From Clostridiales bacterium (GTDB lineage Bacteria; Bacillota; Clostridia; Christensenellales; Borkfalkiaceae), in assembly GCA_015055735.1 (NCBI GenBank), contig SVHP01000007.1, positions 1 through 43,943 of the forward strand: a stretch of DNA of 43,943 nucleotides. Direction: 5' to 3'. Below the pieces are notes generated by a model. The model had not been told where the DNA came from and made no database searches. It was given only the letters and a program-made list of their open reading frames with translations. Shown piece by piece: positions 40,712 through 43,943 of this stretch (within the stretch, counting starts at the first letter, position 1; the number at the start of each line of letters is the position of its first letter). The position numbers and the translations under genes are program-made.

Positions 40712-41854
40712 TTAATAAATAAAGTATTCAAAACTACTAATTTGATTTACTTCTTGCAACTTTACCTTTCTTCCCAAAATATCGTTTACTATAATTGTGC
40801 TAGGATGTTTATATTTATTGCCAAGCCCAAACGATACCACGCAATTATCTGCTGTAATTTTAGTATTTATAAATCCTTCCCAATTTTTTTCTGCACCATG
40901 ATGTGGAACCTGCAACATACCATTTCTTTGATTTAATAAACCAATTTTTATCAACTTTTCCAATTCTTCTATAAATTTTTTTGGAAATTCAGCATCCCCA
41001 GTCAACAATGTTTCTCTGTGCCCAAATATAACATTACTCAAATCACAACTTCTGCCACATCTTCTTAAATAAGACATCCTTCTTAACCATTGATTTATTT
41101 CATATGCAGGATAATGATATAAAAGAGTTGACGTAATATTTTGATTGTCGCCAAAAGTGTTTTTATATGCGTTATCAATAGCTTCTATGCCACCATCAAG
41201 TTCAATGATTTTCTCAAGTGATTTATTTTCAAAATCGTTTATTTCTCTTTTTAAATTATCAAGAAGTTCATTTAATTTCTCATTAGAAATAGTTTTGTTT
41301 ACAAAAACAAATTTCCAATAATCCTTAGTCCCAATAGTAAGCTTATCTTCATGTTTAGAATAACAAAACCCTTTTTCATCAAAATTATTAGGCTCTACGC
41401 CCAAAAATTTAGGTTCTCCTATATTAGGGAAATAACGCTCTTCACTAACACCATACAATTGACAAGCAACCCTATAAGCTAAATCTTCAAACTCCTTAGA
41501 ATTTTTGCCCCCAACTTTAGCATCCATTACCAATTTTTTATATAATATAATTTTTATAATAAACTTGTTTTTGCCTAGGTATGGTAAATAAACTTTATCT
41601 ATCTTAATGTTTTTAGATAATAACCATAACCCATTAAAATGGTCTGAATGTAAATGCGAAATTATAACAAAATCAATAGTTGTTTTTACATCGTCAAAAC
41701 CCCTGATTTCTCTTACATATTCTTCTATTGCCCTTTGAATATATTGTTTTCCGCTTTCACTTCCACAATCATAGACGAAATTATATCTTCCATTCGCCAA
41801 ACTTCCGGTATAAAATAATCCTTGCCCCACGGAATGAAACTTAAATTGATTCAT
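40712..41854 (-). CDS. MBL-fold (ComEC C-terminal-like) metallohydrolase
   Basis: 380 aa from the chosen start. The metallo-beta-lactamase motif is VIISHLHSDHFNG (residues 67-72, H-x-H-x-D-H), then LLTGDAEFPKKF with the bridging Asp, and LQVPHHGAEKNW with the last His pair. This resembles the stand-alone MBL proteins related to the ComEC C-terminal domain; no competence membrane domain is present. An insertion of about 150 residues between motifs may carry specificity. The ORF track starts at 41917, but that start runs through a hairpin, while AAAGGAG lies five bases before ATG 41852-41854 (MNQFKFHSVGQG...), so I use the latter. Function unknown. Confidence 0.88.
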   Translation of the reverse strand: MNQFKFHSVGQGLFYTGSLANGRYNFVYDCGSESGKQYIQRAIEEYVREIRGFDDVKTTIDFVIISHLHSDHFNGLWLLSKNIKIDKVYLPYLGKNKFIIKIILYKKLVMDAKVGGKNSKEFEDLAYRVACQLYGVSEERYFPNIGEPKFLGVEPNNFDEKGFCYSKHEDKLTIGTKDYWKFVFVNKTISNEKLNELLDNLKREINDFENKSLEKIIELDGGIEAIDNAYKNTFGDNQNITSTLLYHYPAYEINQWLRRMSYLRRCGRSCDLSNVIFGHRETLLTGDAEFPKKFIEELEKLIKIGLLNQRNGMLQVPHHGAEKNWEGFINTKITADNCVVSFGLGNKYKHPSTIIVNDILGRKVKLQEVNQISSFEYFIY

Positions 41855-41876
41855 ATGTACTCCTTTTCTTTTGTTT

Positions 41877-41913
41877 AATATAGCGAGATAAATGCACTTT
41901 ATCCCGCTATATT
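41877..41913 (-). terminator. Strong hairpin between the surface protein and MBL gene
   Basis: AATATAGCGGGATAAA and TTTATCTCGCTATATT form 16 pairs (one G-U) with a five-base loop, starting seven bases past the surface-protein stop codon. On the reverse strand AAACAAAAG follows, not a T run, so it is not a textbook terminator. It may stabilise the 3' end, mark processing between two cistrons or be a binding site. Confidence 0.6.
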
Positions 41914-41917
41914 CCAT

Positions 41918-43943
41918 TTACCAAACGACGATATTGCCGTTTTCGTCGTAGTGCCAATAGTTGCCAGAGGTAGTAGGTTGATTCTCACTATACCAATAAA
42001 TATTATTCGTGCTTACCCCACTTCCAGCCCAATAACTATCCCAGCCGCTCGGTTTACTCGTAAATTCGCTATATATTTTTACGTTATAACACGCTCTAAA
42101 AACTCCGCTGCCCATTTTCGTAACAGCAGTAGGAATAATTATCTGGATCAACTTATCACAGCCACTAAAAGTTTCCGAATTTAACATAGTTACACCACTA
42201 CCAATATGAACTTCTGCCAAAGAATTACAATTGCTAAATGCACTATAGCCTATACTTTTTACGCTGTCGGGGATATCGATACCAATTAAAGCATCACAAT
42301 TGCAAAATGCATATCCATTTATTGTTTCTACTTTATTATTAAATTCTATTTTTGTCAATTTATCACACCTATAAAACGCATACGCCCCTATCGTCAATAT
42401 ATTTGTCCCAAAAACAACCTTAGTAATACTTACATTATAAAATGCATAATTAGATATTTCCGTCACAGAGTCAGGAATACGCAATATCCCTTGAACTAAA
42501 ACATCATTAAAGAATAAATCGGGTCCAATTGACATTAAAGAAACTAGCCCACGAATTACGCACCATTGTTCAAGTGCACCCCTATAATTGACTTTCGTCA
42601 CACTCTTAAAAATTCCTTCCGGTCCATAACCAAATGCTTTTGAATCAATCGTCTTTATACTTTTTCCTAATGTTACACTTGTCAAACTCTCACAATCATA
42701 AAACGAATAATAGCCAATTGACTCTACATTTTCTCCTACAATAATACTCGTTAAATCTGTTCGGTTATAGAACGCATAAGAAGTAATCGAAGTTACATTA
42801 TCTGGAATAATTAATTCTCCTTTAATTATTTTACCGTTGATATATAAATTTGCGTCATGCGACATTAAAGTTGACAACCCTGTAATAGAACACCATTCAT
42901 CAACACCACCCTCATAATAGATATTTTGAAGTTGATTACATTTTTTAAAAGCGTATGCTCCTATTGTTGTTATAGTGTTTGGAATTGTTATATTGCACAT
43001 AGTTTCATTGGAATCAAAAGCATTTGCCCCAATCGCATTAATCTCTATTCCATCTATCATTGAAAGAACAACTATCTCTTCAAGCGTCTGACCATATTCC
43101 GTAAGCCCAGTAATAGCTCCGTCTGCATAAATAAAAATGCTTTGCCATTTCGCATAAAGTGTTATATCTCCCCAACTGCCATTTTTAATTTTTTCAATCT
43201 CATTAATATAAGCGCTCTCGGTATACCACCCAATAAACTCATACGATATTTTAGTTGGTGCTTTTGGTATAATCGTAAAAGACTCCACCGTATACGCATT
43301 GACTATAATATTATCAGGATGATTCTCGCCACCATTTAATTCATATGTAATCGTGTAAACCGTAGGTGTCCATACTGCAACAAGCGTTTTATCGCCATAG
43401 CCACCCTTTGCAATTTCCGTTACTCTTTCTCCATTCAATTGCCATTCGACAAAGTCGTAGTGTTCTTTTGTCGGATTTGACAATATAATACTTTCACTTT
43501 CAATGGTATATTCCGTATTATTGGTAGTAGTTCCACCGTCTAATTCATAAGTAATCGTATAAGTAATTATTTCCCAATTCGCAGTGTACTCTCTATTGCC
43601 CGTGCTTCCGCTAGGTATAACCACGTTCGTGCTCATACCGTCAATTTCCGTCCCACTCCAGCCAAGGAATGTGTATCCTGTTTTTGTCGGATTATTTAAA
43701 ATGATATCTTCGCTTTCTATGGTATACGTTGCTTCATTTATAGTACTACCACCATCCAACTCGTATGTAATAGAATAAACAGTAGGCGTCCATACTGCTA
43801 CAATCGTTTTATCCCCATAACTACCACTTGCAATCTCAGTTACCTTTTTACCATCTAATTGCCATTCTACAAAATCATAGTGGTCTTTCGTTGGATTAGA
43901 CAATACTATTGTTTCACTTTCTATCGTGTATTCGGTTACGTTA
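41918..43943 (-). CDS. InlB-repeat/BspA-type leucine-rich repeat surface protein (5' end outside window)
   Basis: The ORF-track start at 43903 is an internal TTG; the frame stays open to the window edge (…VTEYTIESETIV), so the gene is partial. At least 674 residues are visible. Track residues 1-255 hold four InlB/Listeria-Bacteroides-type repeats of about 70 aa (YTITYELDGG...NPTK...W...VAVWTP). From about 260 to 620 come LRR_5/BspA repeats (ITIPNTITTIGAYAFKKC-type units). The C-terminus ends SGNYWHYDENGNIVVW with no LPxTG or membrane anchor. Such proteins are typically secreted or wall-bound adhesins; the signal peptide would be off the right edge. A hairpin follows the stop. Confidence 0.9.
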   Translation of the reverse strand, partial: NVTEYTIESETIVLSNPTKDHYDFVEWQLDGKKVTEIASGSYGDKTIVAVWTPTVYSITYELDGGSTINEATYTIESEDIILNNPTKTGYTFLGWSGTEIDGMSTNVVIPSGSTGNREYTANWEIITYTITYELDGGTTTNNTEYTIESESIILSNPTKEHYDFVEWQLNGERVTEIAKGGYGDKTLVAVWTPTVYTITYELNGGENHPDNIIVNAYTVESFTIIPKAPTKISYEFIGWYTESAYINEIEKIKNGSWGDITLYAKWQSIFIYADGAITGLTEYGQTLEEIVVLSMIDGIEINAIGANAFDSNETMCNITIPNTITTIGAYAFKKCNQLQNIYYEGGVDEWCSITGLSTLMSHDANLYINGKIIKGELIIPDNVTSITSYAFYNRTDLTSIIVGENVESIGYYSFYDCESLTSVTLGKSIKTIDSKAFGYGPEGIFKSVTKVNYRGALEQWCVIRGLVSLMSIGPDLFFNDVLVQGILRIPDSVTEISNYAFYNVSITKVVFGTNILTIGAYAFYRCDKLTKIEFNNKVETINGYAFCNCDALIGIDIPDSVKSIGYSAFSNCNSLAEVHIGSGVTMLNSETFSGCDKLIQIIIPTAVTKMGSGVFRACYNVKIYSEFTSKPSGWDSYWAGSGVSTNNIYWYSENQPTTSGNYWHYDENGNIVVW

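Noticed and set aside
40712-41917. Longer MBL start at 41917
   Set aside because: The extra 21 codons run through a 16-pair hairpin, and the strong AAAGGAG serves the ATG at 41852-41854.
1-43943. CRISPR arrays, insertion sequences, rRNA
   Set aside because: No regularly spaced repeats, no DDE transposase with terminal inverted repeats, and no rRNA segments were seen.

Overview
The window is AT-rich bacterial DNA with strong AGGAGG-type ribosome binding sites, intrinsic terminators and near-consensus sigma-A-type promoters (TTGACA-N17-TATAAT). The gene set includes a VanW-domain protein, an InlB-repeat/BspA-type leucine-rich surface protein, a serine recombinase and an AAA/DUF4143 ATPase. This fits a low-GC Gram-positive (Bacillota/Clostridia-like) bacterium, probably host- or gut-associated. 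That assignment is inference; no rRNA or marker gene is present.

Left end (1-4.4 kb): an intact tRNA-Ser(GCT) preceded by a broken duplicate of its own 5' part, a VanW-domain protein, nagB with a clear promoter and a palindrome over its -35 box, then a two-gene MFS transporter / SGNH hydrolase operon. All read leftward.

Centre (4.5-29.3 kb): one leftward operon of 23 tightly packed genes, from a perfect promoter (29268-29296) to an intrinsic terminator (4528-4556). It is a Wzx/Wzy-type surface-polysaccharide locus. In transcription order it holds: a 4-aminotransferase, a PglD-type acetyltransferase, an HpcH/HpaI aldolase-like protein, a PIG-L deacetylase and a PglC-type phosphoglycosyl transferase; a LysA-like PLP decarboxylase overlapping an ATP-grasp ligase; glycosyltransferases, a 2-hydroxyacid-dehydrogenase-like protein, three membrane acyltransferases, a Wzy polymerase and a Wzx flippase; then capE-capF-capG for UDP-N-acetyl-L-fucosamine and a terminal nucleotidyltransferase-fold protein. 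The likely product is a lipid-linked repeat unit started by an amino sugar, containing L-FucNAc, O-acylated and perhaps carrying an amino-acid- or amine-like substituent. The last point is inference from the LysA-like/ATP-grasp pair.

Right of the operon (29.4-35.9 kb): separate, promoter-bearing single genes for carbohydrate and ester turnover: an SGNH hydrolase, a membrane-anchored GHL10-type glycosyl hydrolase, a metallophosphoesterase and a GH3 glycosidase.

Right end (35.9-43.9 kb): accessory region. An XRE repressor faces a two-gene operon of unknown function (235 aa and 58 aa; the smaller is absent from the ORF track) across an intergenic region with two matching operator-like palindromes. 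Next come a large serine recombinase with its upstream AAA/DUF4143 ATPase, a stand-alone MBL-fold protein, and a repeat-rich surface protein cut by the window edge.
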